Source: Penium margaritaceum (lineage: Eukaryota > Streptophyta > Zygnematophyceae > Desmidiales > Peniaceae). Taken from it: a stretch of DNA of 46,818 nt. The notes below the pieces were generated by a model, which saw nothing but the letters and a program-made list of their open reading frames with translations, searched no databases and was not told the DNA's origin. The position numbers and the translations under genes were made by a program. Where the stretch lies: positions 37,348-84,165 of the forward strand of contig SZWC01007384.1 of the NCBI GenBank assembly GCA_023375785.1, given 5' to 3'. The number at the start of each line of letters is the position of its first letter. Position 1 is the first letter of the stretch. This document shows, piece by piece, positions 20,141-29,860 of this stretch.

Positions 20141-21025
20141 ACCAAGCCCAAAACCTTGGAAGAGCATCAACAATACCTTCGAAAGGTGCAGGACATTCTT
20201 CAAAAAGAGAAGTTGTCTGCAAAGCTCTCCAAGTGTGAGTTTGAGAAGCAGGAAGTAGAGTTCCTTGGGCATATTATGAGTGGCAAGGGTATCCGCATGG
20301 ATCCAAAGAAGGTATAAGCAGTGAAGTAGTGGCTGACACCAAAGTACGTGCATGACATCCACGTTTTCCTGCAATTTTTCAACTACTACCGGAAGTTCAT
20401 CCGGGGGTACGCAGAGAAGGGTGCACCGCTGACCCAGCTGCCAAGGAAGAATCACCAGTGAGAATGGGGCAAGTAGTAGCAGAAGATCTTTGAAAAGCTC
20501 AAGTCTGCAACATGTGATGCTCTAGTTCTGGTGCATTTGGATTCATCCAAATAGTACGGGATGCAGACGGACGCAATCGACTATACCATTGGGACGGTGC
20601 TGATGCAAGATCACGGAAAGGGGCCGCAGCCGATTGCGTAAGCATCTCGCAAGCTCCGAGGTGTGGTGCTTAACTATGCAATCCACGAGAAGGAAATGCT
20701 TGTAGTGATCCATGCCTTCAAGCATTGGTGATTTTACTTGAAGTCGCAATATTGTGTGGTCTTAACAGACCACTACGCCATAAAGTACCTGAAGACGCAG
20801 CCAAACCTCAGTCACTCGCAGATTCGCTAGATGGAATTCTTCGAGGGAAGTTTTAACTATGAGATCCGCTGCAAGCCTGGGAAGGTGAATCCAATAGATC
20901 TTCTATCGAGGAGGCCAGACTTGAGCCTCAATACCATCTCAGTGCTGATGGAATCTCCAGTCATGCATAGTCTGTTTAAGCACGGCTATGGCGTGGATGG
21001 TGAGTTCACGAGGATGCACTGAAAG
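20140..21025 (+). pseudogene. G1 reverse transcriptase C-terminus and RNase H
   Basis: The frame opens with H-Q-Q-Y-L-R-K-V and K-C-E-F...V-E-F-L-G-H-I-M-S-G-K-G-I (gypsy RT thumb), then F-L-Q-F-F-N-Y-Y-R-K-F-I, L-T-Q-L, M-Q-T-D-A-I-D-Y-T-I-G-T-V-L-M-Q (RNase H), A-I-H-E-K-E-M-L and V-L-T-D-H-Y-A-I-K-Y-L. The tail F-N-Y-E-I-R-C-K-P-G-K...D-L-L-S-R-R-P-D-L is canonical for chromoviruses. At least eight stops interrupt it: TAG TAG at 20474-20479 falls where glutamines are usual, others fit Trp, Arg or Tyr positions. Confidence 0.92.
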
Positions 21026-21059
21026 ACACCATGTGGGATGGAGTGTATTGGTGAAGGGG

Positions 21060-21892
21060 GCAAGAGCAAAAAATTGTCATGCCGGACTATGCACCATTGA
21101 AACAGATGCTACTGGAAGAGGCGTATGAAACCCACTACTTGGGCCACTTCGGCTTCGACAAGATGCTCAAAGCCTTGGCACGCCAATACCGGTGGTCGTC
21201 AATGTGACCGACTATAAGAGGTTTGTGATCAGTTGCGATGTGTACCAATACATCAAGGCGTGGAGGACCAAGCCACCAAGGGAGTTGCAACAATTGCCTG
21301 TACTTGAGAGGCCATGGACAGACATCTCGCTTGACTTCATCGGCAGGTTTCCTATACCGTAGTAGGCAAGAACACGGTGTTGGTGGTGGTGGATTGATTC
21401 TCCAAGATGGCACATTTCATTGCCGATCCAAAAAGCATCACGGCTGCTGGGACAGCTCAACTCCTTCTCAGCCATGTCATCAAGCTGCACGGAGTGCCAC
21501 AGTTGGTGGTCTCTGATTGTGATCCACACTTCACTTCGTGGTTTTGGAGAGATCTCATGGGGAAGCTAGGCACGCTCGTGCAGCTGACCACACCATACCA
21601 CCCACAAAGCAATGGGCAGTCAGAGCACACAAACCAGACTTTGGAGCAGCTGTTGTGGAGCATGATCCCACTAGATGGAGAGGGTTGGGAGGAGAAGCTC
21701 AGAGTGGCAAATTTTTCCTACTACTCATCAGTGTCAGCATCAACAGGGAAGTCACCGTTTGAGGTGGTTTATGGCCACCAGCCACTGAACCCAGCCAACA
21801 TTGCTACAACATCTCTTCTGGCTGTGAAACAGGTTGCTGATGGGTTTGCCACCACTTGGGACATGGTGCGGCAAAGGCTGTTGAAGGCATAA
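21060..21892 (+). pseudogene. G1 integrase
   Basis: An H-x-G-H-F-G-F-D-K-M remnant of the zinc-binding domain lies near 21140, with C-D-V-Y-Q at about 21235. D-I-S-L-D-F-I-G-R-F-P carries the first catalytic Asp. After a frameshift near 21355, frame 21407-21892 is clean: V-V-S-D-C-D-P-H-F with the second Asp at 21515-21517, and N-G-Q-S-E-H-T-N-Q-T-L-E with Glu at 21623-21625, a spacing of exactly 35 residues. P-F-E-V-V-Y-G-H-Q-P follows. Integrase joins cDNA to host DNA. A TGA sits where most relatives have V-D-R-F-S-K-M. Confidence 0.93.
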
Positions 21893-22391
21893 AAGCACCA
21901 GAAGCAGCAGGCTCATAAGCATCAATCGGCGAAGGAGTTCAAAGTGTATGATTAGCTCATGCTGAACTCTGCTAACCTGCAACTGATGGGAGTTGGAAGT
22001 TCCGAGCTAAAGCCGCAATGGGTGGGTCCGCTCTGCATTCTGGAGAAGCTGTCGGTCGTTTCCTACAAGATGGAGCTGCCAACTCACTGCATCATCCATC
22101 CAGTGTTCCACATCTTCCTGCTTCGTGCCTATCTCGCCACCAATACCTTCTTCCAGGGTCGTGGGACAGCTCCACCTCCTATTACTTAGGTTGAGTGCAG
22201 TGAAGAGTTTGGTTGAGGTGGAGAAGATTTTGGCGGACCACAAGAGGGGACGTCGGTGCGAGTTTCTGGTGTAGTTGAAGGGGTACCCAGCAGAGAACAA
22301 CTCTTGGGAGCCAATGGCCAACTTTAATTTCAGGGATGTTAACACCGCTCTCCAAGAGTATCTCAGGCATGCCGGGACGTCGTGCCTCTGA
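21893..22391 (+). pseudogene. G1 integrase C-terminal region and chromodomain
   Basis: Beyond the integrase core come L-N-S-A-N-L-Q-L (preceded by TAG at 21953-21955 where Gln is usual), G-P-L-C-I-L-E-K and H-P-V-F-H-I-F-L-L, the normal lead-in to a chromodomain. The chromodomain (about 22195-22390) reads V-E-V-E-K-I-L-A-D-H-K-R-G-R-R-C-E-F-L-V, a TAG, then L-K-G-Y-P-A-E-N-N-S-W-E-P. Chromodomains of this kind are thought to direct integration to marked chromatin. The reading ends in TGA at 22389-22391, immediately before the polypurine tract. Confidence 0.92.
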
Positions 22392-22409
22392 CCGGGGGGA
22401 GGGGGGGGA
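22392..22409 (+). promoter_or_regulatory. G1 polypurine tract
   Basis: A G-rich run (CCGGGGGGAGGGGGGGGA) directly precedes TGTAACAAGG, the inferred LTR start. It would prime plus-strand cDNA synthesis. G3 has a similar G run after its chromodomain. Confidence 0.85.
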
Positions 22410-22795
22410 TGTAACAAGGTGCCCTATTTGTTTGCCATACTCGAAGCCTCATCCGAGTTTCATGGGCATCTGTTTTCCATACATTTTGGGCAGAAATTCG
22501 TCGGGAGGTCTGGTTTGACCTCGACGGCTCGCGGTAGCAAGGAGGAGGTGGAGCGAGCGAGCGCCGACGTGAGGGTCACGCTGGTGCTAGGGGGTCTGTT
22601 TTGCATGCAACCCTCACACTGCATTCCGAACACACAACGCAAAGTTGCGTGTCAACCTCTCGGCAAGTGGCGTGATGGTTACGCCACCAATATAATATCT
22701 TGTATATTGCTCAGTGTAATTAACCTCTGATTTTCCAGCTCTAGGTTCCAGACTATCTCCAGTTCTATCTTTCCACTGTGACTGTGCTCTCCACA
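22410..22795 (+). repeat. G1 3' LTR (right end uncertain)
   Basis: It starts TGTAACAAGGTGCCC next to the polypurine tract. It contains a TATA-like stretch (AATATAATATCTTG, about 22689-22702) and a candidate end CTCCACA at 22795. No second copy is in the window, so the end is a guess from the TG...CA rule. Confidence 0.55.
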
Positions 22796-24029
22796 CATTA
22801 TGGATTAATCTCCAGAGAGTACACAGTCTCACAGAGTGCGAGCTCCGGCGACGGATCCCTATCGGGCTGTACCTTGGATGACTCGCATGACGATCTATTC
22901 CACATCCACAACATCCAACAGAACATCGCTCTCGACAAGCAAAAGCAGCATGTGAGCATGCAAACGCATGGCTAGGACAGCTGCGACATCGGAAACTGGC
23001 AAAATCATCAACCTAAAATGGAACGATGTCAGTGCTGTCCATCACTGCACAAATAATCATACAGTGCATGAACCTAGAACAGCGGACAGACAGCTATGAG
23101 AAATAGGAAACATTCATCACGTGACGAATGTTCCACCACATCAAGCAAGCACACAAGCTGTGGAGGGGGGGAAAGGTCGCAACGAGTCAGGGGTACATCG
23201 GAGGTGTATCCATGCCCACAGTGTCTCACAGGTGTAACCTAGGTCCGCTAAGCAGTAGAGAAACCTAGGACTAGTCTAGTTGGACTAACACAAAGTAGTT
23301 TGATGTTTGACTAATTTAACACGATAGTGTAAGCAAGGGCGGGTTCCCCAGGCAGAAAGCTTGAATACCATACCACAAGCTCTAAAGACCACGAGGAGCC
23401 ACCAGTAGGAATGCCAGATGGAGTGCCAGAAGGGGCAGCACGGCCCTGTGGTAGAAGCAGTCCGTCGAAGTACGGCTGGAGAAGCACCTGGCCAAAGGTA
23501 CCCCGTAGGCGGGCCTTGCCAAGAGCAACCCCCCAGTACCTTCCCACCAGAAGCACCCAACCAAAAGTAAGCAGTTGAAGCACCACTCCAAGAGCATCCA
23601 TCCAAGAGCACCCATCTAGAAGCACCCATCCAGAACCACCCGGCCGGAGCACCCCTCCAGGAGCACCAACCCAGAAGTGTCCAGCCAGGGGGTCCCGGAG
23701 GAAGAGCGACAGCATCCAGGGAACCAGCGAGGAAGTGGCTCCGCAGGAGACAGTCAAGGTCGTGCATCCCAATACCTAGGGGCAGATGACAACAACATTG
23801 CATAGAGGGCACATGAGATAAAGGGGAGGAGAAGAGGAAAGTCAAGATGGGGGCATGGACAGGAACTAATGGAAGGCAACGAGCCGACGGAGAAGAGCAA
23901 CAAGTGTGGAAGAACCTCCAATGGATGTATACATGGAGGGAGAATGCAAGGCAGGATAGGAGAGTCAGATGTAGCATACATGAATTCATCAAGCAGAGGA
24001 CAACACGATGCAGGCAAGAGAAATATAGG
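22796..24029. other. Anonymous stretch between G1 and C4
   Basis: Apart from the minisatellite at 23479-23695 I see no gene. The plus frame 22778-22975 (65 codons) has no recognisable domain. The minus frames across 23285-23992 owe their openness to the minisatellite. The 3' LTR of C4 should fall here, but its limits cannot be seen. Confidence 0.5.
23479..23695. repeat. 14-15-bp minisatellite, GAGCACCCATCCAG-like unit
   Basis: About 14 diverged units such as GAGCACCCATCTAG, AAGCACCCATCCAG, GAGCACCCCTCCAG and GAGCACCAACCCAG follow each other. Minus-strand translation gives Gly/Trp/Leu/Asp-rich peptide repeats, which explains the long minus ORFs here. Confidence 0.88.
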
Positions 24030-24034
24030 TAGAA

Positions 24035-24560
24035 TCAACGTGGTAGAAAAGAAGAGCGTCTGTTCACTAGGGAAAGGGTACAAAGACCGACGGCAGTGAT
24101 GCTCGAGGCAAAGGTAGGTTGGTGAAGCGCCTTCGTAAGGAAGTCAGCGAGCTGGTGCTTTGCAGAGATGAACTGGAAAAAGACATCCCCTAGGATAGCA
24201 ACATCGCACACGTAGTGGTGTTTAGCGTTAATGTGCTTGGTGTGACGATGAAGAGCGTCGGCGTACCTAGCAATGGCCAACCCACTCTCATAGTCAATGA
24301 AGAGAGACACGGCTAGGGTGGGGAGGCAATGCACACCAAGAAGGCGATGGAGCCACACCGCCTCGGCGACAGCACCACCCATGGCCATGTACTCAGCCTC
24401 ACCAGTGCTGCAAGTGACACATCCCTATCTCCCATTCCACTAGGAGAAGGCAACCGGCCCAAGGAGGAAGATGAAGCCACTATGGCTATGGGCATCTAGA
24501 TCTCGGGCATAGTTACTATCGACGTAGCCCTCAACGAGCGGTATGCCAGTTCCCGCTGGG
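24035..24560 (-). pseudogene. C4 RNase H domain
   Basis: It starts with G-Y-V-D-S-N-Y-A-R-D-L-D, then H-S-H-S-G-F-I-F, an A-V-A-E-A-V-W-L-H-R-L-L block, I-D-Y-E-S-G-L-A-I-A, H-T-K-H-I-N-A-K-H-H-Y-V, and L-A-D-F-L-T-K-A-L near 24110. The order and spacing are those of copia RNase H. A frame change lies between 24440 and 24388. Confidence 0.9.
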
Positions 24561-25560
24561 AAGACGAGGCCGACACGAGCATAGTCAAAGACGTAGCACA
24601 AGACGTGAGTGTCCGCATGGAGGTGAGCTGCGCGAGACTTACAAATGTATTGGGCGAGGAAATTCACTACATAGGCGATGTCCGGACGGGTGGTTCCGGC
24701 CAGGTACGTAAGCGCACTGCCAATGGACTGGAAGGTAACGACAGACTCCAGCGTACCTAACTCCATGGGCTACACGGAGGGCAAGTTTGGTGCCCAGTGG
24801 CATGGGCAAGTAGGAAGCAGTGAGGGGACGGGTGAGGTCGACAACATAGGAAAACCTGTTGGAGAGAGTCTGGACATAGCGCTTCTGGTGGACCAAGAGA
24901 CAACCCGGGAGGCGCTCAATCTGTATCTCCAAGAACATGACCGTGAGGCCAAGGTCCTTCATGCGGTACATGAAGGAGAGGAGACCCTTCGCCTCGGAGA
25001 TCATGGAGGAGGAAGGAGAGGTAATAAGGAGGTCATCCACATACACCATGACGAAAGCGAGCAGGAGATTTGTGTCGCCAATGAAGAGGGAAGGGTCGGA
25101 CTGACTAGGATGGAAGCCACTACATACCAGAGTGGAGGAGAGCTCCTTGTTTTAGCAACGAGGAGACTGACAAAGGCCGTAGAGTGCTCAACGGAGAAGG
25201 CATAACCTCTGTCTACCATCGGAGAAGCCAAGAGGTTGGACCATATATAGCTCCTCCTCAAGGCGGCCATGGAGAAACACGTCATTTACATCCATCTCAT
25301 GAACTCCTACTCAAAGTGAGCGGCGACACAGATGACGACGCAACTTGTCCTAAACCGGCGGACAGGGGCATAGGTGTCACCAACGTGAACGCCCAGGACC
25401 TGGGAGTAGCCTCTGGCGGTGAGACAAACCTTGTACCATTCCAGAGTATCCGTGGCGGTGAACTTTTGACGTAGGACCCATTTTGCCTTGATCGTCATAC
25501 CACTAAGAGGAAGTTCAACGAGTTCAAGCACACCATGCTCGGCCAGCCCGACGAGCTCTA
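24560..25560 (-). pseudogene. C4 reverse transcriptase
   Basis: From the right: I-K-A-K-W-V-L-R-Q-K-F, V-C-L-T-A-R-G-Y-S-Q-V and T-Y-A-P-V-R-R-F (25531-25390), then M-V-Y-V-D-D-L-L-I-T-S-P with an intact catalytic pair at 25049-25014. Y-R-M-K-D-L-G-L-T-V-M-F-L follows, then I-G-S-A-L-T-Y-L-A-G-T-T-R-P-D-I-A-Y-V-V-N-F-L-A-Q. The segment around the A-F-L-H box (about 25250-25320) is disrupted by frame changes. The active-site tetrad is undamaged here, unlike in C1, C5 and C6. Confidence 0.91.
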
Positions 25561-26736
25561 CAACACAAGCAGTGCGCTAGGTAGTGGCGTCCGGACAAGT
25601 AAGGGCATCGGCAAGGGTGAAAGGGTTGGACTCGTCAATGGTGGAGGGAGGGGAGGAAGAAGGCGAGGACAATGTAATTGTAAGGGTACAAGCAACATAC
25701 ACTGATGCACTGAAATAATGATGAGCACTGCAAGCATCGAGGGCATGGTTAAACTCCAAGTGAAAGAAGTGACGACCAATGAAGGTGTAAGGTGATAGAG
25801 CACCAGGTGGAGGACCCAAAGCCACGAAGGAGGATGGGAGTGGGGAGGAAGGGGGAGGAGCATAGATCACACGAGAAGGAAGAGGAGGAGAAGGGAGGAG
25901 AACGACCTACGCGGATGATGCAACAGCGACTGCAAGAGGGCAAGAGAAAGGGGGAGGGGAAGGCAACGGAGCAACAAAATAGGAGGTAGGGAAAGGTACA
26001 GGGGAGACCAAGGGGGAAGAGATAGGCATGGGGAAGGCGGGAAGAGGAACAAAGGTACAGGTAAGGGCATGAGCAGTGTGAGAGCACATGTGGGAAGAGA
26101 CCGGTGAACAGGGAGGAGTGTCAAGAATGGAACGAGGGGGAAGGAAAGGAGAGGGTAGGGATAGAGAGGCAAGAGGGACAAGATAAGACTTAGATGGAGA
26201 TGGCAAGGAGAGAAGGGCGGGAGAGGGTGCGCGGGAAGGATGGAGGGTAGGCAGGGAAGGATGAGAGGACGAGCCTGGGAAGCATGTGTGTACATCCAGG
26301 AGACAGAGCAAGAGGGAGTGCTGAGAAGGGAGGTCAGGCTAGGGACGTGTGGGTGGGGGAGGGGAGATACGTAAAGAGGAAATATAGGAGAGGGAGAATC
26401 AGGTGGCAAAGAAGCAAGAGAGAGGAGGGGGGAGGAGGGGAGGTTCTCCCAAGAAAGGACGTCAACAAGGGGGGAGAACGGTGAGGGACGAGGAAAGGGG
26501 GGAACGGGGAGCAAGGACGGAGGGGACGGAGTCACAGCAACAAGGACGGGACCACTCACGAGGCCGATGAGAGAGAAAGAGCATGGAGGTATGTTCTCAG
26601 GGACATCCTCCACAGAGAGGAGGAAGGGATCTGCACAACGACCGTGACTAGGAGAATGGGGGGAACCCAGGGCCTGGGCAGCCGAACCTGACAAGACAAC
26701 AGGAACATTGGAGCAAATACCTAAGCTAATAATCAT
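25560..26736 (-). pseudogene. C4 proline/serine-rich linker
   Basis: The 289-codon minus frame (26736-25867) and its neighbours are almost entirely Pro, Ser and Leu. The plus strand is correspondingly purine-rich (GGGAGGAGG-type). It sits upstream of RT, where copia polyproteins carry an unstructured spacer. Its length is large for this role, and the purine-strand bias suggests low-complexity expansion. Confidence 0.65.
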
Positions 26737-26989
26737 TCATGTGGGAACATTGGCTAGGATGCATCATCGTGGTCGACCCACTAAGCTGAGGCCGGAAGTC
26801 ATAGCAACAGTTGAGGGTGGTGGGCAAAATATGGCCATTATGACAGAAAAATCACAAACACTAGACCCCATGCACCCTTATGACAACCACCTCCATAGAT
26901 TATCCAACACAACAGTTTTGTAAACAAGATCCAGATGGGATAACTAATTGATTCTTGGCTTCAAGACTCAAGAATCTGGAAAAGTACAG

Positions 26990-28053
26990 ATTGGTGGAGG
27001 TTGCAATAATCTTCTAGTATGGAGAAAAAGTCGTTGTGCCGGGCGCGAGAGACCTTCAAGCAAAGATTATCTCCTACTTCTACGACATGCAGGTGGCAGG
27101 TCATGAGGGACCTTAAAAATTGGACAGGTAATCTTGGACCACTATTGGTGACAAGAATGAAGTGTTGACATCCGTAAGTATGGCATGACATGTGACCTAT
27201 GTCTTCAAAACAAACCTAGGAACTAACTCCTCCCATAGCTTTCCATCCCTGGGACTCTACGGGAGTGTGTGAACATGGACTTTATTACTCTAGATACGGC
27301 CATGAACATGATGTAATACTAGTGGTTGTGAACCTTCTCAAGAAGATAAACTTTTTCATTGCTACAGTTATTGATGTAAATGCAGTGGAGATCACTCATC
27401 TATTCTTTGAGGGTGTCGTGAAGTACCACAACTTGTTGTTGTACATTATCTCTGATCAAGATAGAAAATTGCTAGTAGTTTTTGGAGAACCATACACAAG
27501 TACTTCGGAAGCAAGTCACAAATATCGATAGTGTCTCACCCTCAAACTGACGGGTAAACAGAGCATATGAATCACACTCTAGAGTAGAGGCTCCGGATGT
27601 ATGTGGACCTTTTCATGAAGGACTAGGAAAACTTCCTAGCACTAGACGAGTTTGCAGTGAATGAGTCCAATCAGTTGACAGTATTTGTGTTGAATAGTGG
27701 TCGACATCCAATGGTACCCTCTTCATTAATGACCAGTAGTACAAAAGGACATGCTCCTTTTGCTTAAGCCTTTGCGGAGTGAATAGACTTTTTCTTAAAG
27801 GAGGTGAAGGGTGACCTTCAAGAAGCTTGGCAATGAAAAAAATCGCTGTGAGTTCTTGTTTGACACCAACGACAAGGTGTTGCTCTGTACTAAAAACCTT
27901 CAACTAAAATTGCAAGGGCACAAAAGCTTTCTACAAAAGTGTATTGGATCGTTCCCCATCGTTGCATGCATCACGCCAGTGGCATACCGACTGCTGCTTC
28001 CACTGAGTATGAAGATACATGAAATGCTTCATGCCAAAGCCTCTGACCTTTAG
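26990..28053 (+). pseudogene. G2 integrase, heavily degraded
   Basis: Y-G-M-T-C-D-L-C-L-Q-N-K-P (about 27178-27216) is the Cys pair of the zinc-binding domain. Frame 27265-27531 holds R-Y-G-H-E-H-D-V-I-L-V-V-V-N and F-F-E-G-V-V-K-Y-H-N-L-L and I-I-S-D-Q-D-R-K, the second catalytic Asp region. Another frame at 27532-27600 reads S-H-P-Q-T-D-G-Q-T-E-H-M-N-H-T-L-E, with the Glu. Later frames give V-N-E-S-N-Q-L and I-V-P/S-F-P-I-V-A-C-I-T-P-V-A-Y-R-L. It is a clear gypsy integrase but has a frame change roughly every 200 bp. Confidence 0.88.
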
Positions 28054-28098
28054 CTCTCATCCTCACCCTGTCCTCCTTGCCTCCTCAACTGAGCGAGG

Positions 28099-28129
28099 CA
28101 AGGGATAGAGAGAGAGTAAGGGAGTGAGA
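28099..28129 (+). promoter_or_regulatory. G2 polypurine tract candidate
   Basis: An almost pure purine run (AGGCAAGGGATAGAGAGAGA and onward to GGGAGTGAGA) ends directly before TGTGATAGAATTAGG, which has the look of a gypsy LTR start. Confidence 0.6.
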
Positions 28130-29354
28130 TGTGATAGAATTAGGAAAGCACCGGCGTAAAATCACCCAAATTGCCTCACACACAAGGAATTTGTGCCGTC
28201 ACGTAAAACAAACTCAAGCTCATTTCGAACAAAATTTGAGTTCCAAACTCGATTTTGGGATGATAACACCCTCATTTTCGACCCAGAATAAGTGGGCAAG
28301 GTAATAATGGAAATGGGCCTCCAGAGACTCCAAAAATTGAAGACTCCCTTCACGGGTTGTCGATGTCAATTGCCCCCAGGGTGACGTAGAGAGGAGAACT
28401 CCTAACTGAGCTCTGGACGCCATTATGTGAACTTCGATGATGACTTGTATGCAGGAGCTCAAGACTTGACATGTTACAGCCACGAACCACATTGATTTTT
28501 CCATTATTCTCCATATACTTATTGATGGTGCGAGACATTTTTAGAAAGGTGCCTTGATGTTGTCAAAACCCTCCAACTTGTTGGAGGGTTTTGACCCTTG
28601 ATGTTGTTAAAACCCTCCTTCTCTTAATGAATCCACTTAAGACTTGACTTCACAAGTGTCCCTAGACTTCAGGTGCCACGTGAGGGAATAGAGGAATCCC
28701 CTGAGAAATTTTGTGTGTGAGAGGACACACTCCATAGAACACATCATGAAAGATGGTGCTCTGAATGGTGTAGACATAGCAAAGATATACTTGAATTAGG
28801 ACAAACAAACAACTATGTAGATGTAGTCTCACCCACGTGCATGCAACTAAGCACACAAGTCCAATCAACCGGTGAGAAAATAGCCTAACCTGGTTGCAAG
28901 CTCTAAAAATACAACAGAGGAGAACCCAAAAGATGTACAGGCTCCTCAGTTGTCCAAATGAGAAACCGAAAGAAGCGTCATATAGAGAAATAGAAACTCT
29001 AGGCGTCTTGATCATTAACACGCAAGGATAGTCCTACTCAGAAAATTGATCCCAGTAGGTGGTCACAGAGAAAACTCTGGAGATCTCATGAGGACATACC
29101 AGTTGGTGCTGACGCTTTCAAAGTAGCCATTGAGTGTCCCGGAAAACTGGCGAGCCATGGCGACAGGTCCAAAGTTCACCGTGATTCACACACCAACACT
29201 CTCACATGATCCATAGACGCCAGTCACCACAAGCAAGCAGGGATCACAATCCATCAGCGCACGGCAAGGGGCACAAGACAAGGCCACACAAGAACTACTG
29301 ATGGAGAGAGGAAGCAGCAAGAGCGAGGTACAAATCAGGTAATAGCAAGAGCTT
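28130..29354. other. Possible G2 LTR and anonymous sequence to C5
   Basis: TGTGATAGAA at 28130 may open the G2 3' LTR, but no second copy exists to define its end. The rest contains short frames without domains and a perfect hairpin at 28563-28594. The 3' end of C5 should lie within the right part, but its LTR is not recognisable. Confidence 0.4.
28563..28594. repeat. Perfect 15-bp inverted repeat with 2-bp loop
   Basis: TCAAAACCCTCCAAC, TT, GTTGGAGGGTTTTGA. A related half-unit (TTGATGTTGTTAAAACCCTCC) follows at about 28598-28618 and a matching one (TTGATGTTGTCAAAACCCTCC) opens the hairpin, so the left arm is also directly repeated. Confidence 0.95.
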
Positions 29355-29860
29355 ATGCAAGAAGCTAAACATTATGTACCGTAAACTTGAAGTTGTTTCT
29401 GCACAATGCTTTGGTGAGGTAGTCGGCATGCTGCTATTGCGTGCCGACACCCACGATAAAGACATCCCCATGTGCTATGTATTTGCATACAAAGTAATGT
29501 TCAATGTTTATGTGCTTGGTACGCACTTGACGCATGCCATCCCGCTCTACCATGTAGCATGTGCTCTCATTGTCGCAGCGGATGGTGATGTAGTGGATGA
29601 GCTGGAATAGCTACTACATGAGAAGGCACAACCAAATGCTTTCATAGACCCAAGCCCCTCATGCAATGCAGTCATCTCCAGTCAAGCTCCACACTACGTA
29701 ACCGTGGTTGCTACTCTTCCGTGAGACAACTGTACCTCCAACAAGGAAAATGTAGCCGAACCTGCTGCGCAGATCATGATCATAGACCCAACTATTGTCA
29801 ATGTGTTTGTCAACAGCAACAGACATTTGTGCATGAAATCACAGGCCCAAGCGTGGGGTA
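29355..29860 (-). pseudogene. C5 RNase H domain
   Basis: Minus translation yields G-Y-I-F-L-V-G-G-T-V-V-S, I-R-C-D-N-E-S-T-C-Y, V-R-T-K-H-I-N-I-E-H-Y-F-V-C-K and H-A-D-Y-L-T-K-A-L, the standard copia blocks, broken by several stops. It is closer to C1 RNase H (which has N-H-I-N-I-E-Y-H-F-V-R-E) than to C3 or C4. Confidence 0.88.

Larger units (their letters stand above)
20140..22795 (+). mobile_element. G1: Ty3/gypsy chromovirus, 5'-truncated, with 3' LTR
   Basis: In plus orientation it carries RT C-terminus, RNase H, integrase, a chromodomain, a polypurine tract and the start of the 3' LTR. The order RT-RNase H-integrase identifies gypsy. Gag, protease and the RT catalytic box are missing because of truncation at the C3 junction. 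The 5' LTR is absent, so the LTR's right end is uncertain. Confidence 0.9.
24030..26736 (-). mobile_element. C4: copia fragment (linker, RT, RNase H)
   Basis: Right to left it holds a proline/serine-rich linker (26736-25560), RT (25560-24560) and RNase H (24560-24035). Integrase, protease and gag are missing: the sequence to the right of 26736 switches to a gypsy fragment on the other strand. No LTRs were identified. Confidence 0.88.
26950..28129 (+). mobile_element. G2: gypsy fragment (integrase, polypurine tract)
   Basis: Plus-strand gypsy integrase sequence with frequent frame breaks is followed by a purine tract and a possible LTR. RT and RNase H are missing. The fragment is flanked by copia remnants on the opposite strand on both sides. 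Confidence 0.82.

Noticed and set aside
19790..20455. 221-codon minus ORF read as one gene
   Set aside because: It is a chance fusion of antisense gypsy G1 sequence (right part) with copia C3 RT (left part).
23285..23992. Long minus ORF (235 codons), Gly/Trp-rich
   Set aside because: Its openness and repeats come from the 14-15-bp minisatellite; no domain is visible.
25867..26736. 289-codon minus Pro/Ser/Leu-rich ORF as an independent protein
   Set aside because: Position just upstream of copia RT and lack of fold signatures fit the polyprotein linker.
28084..28130. Purine run as a microsatellite
   Set aside because: It is short, irregular and placed exactly between gypsy integrase and an LTR-like TGTGATAG, so a polypurine tract is the better reading.
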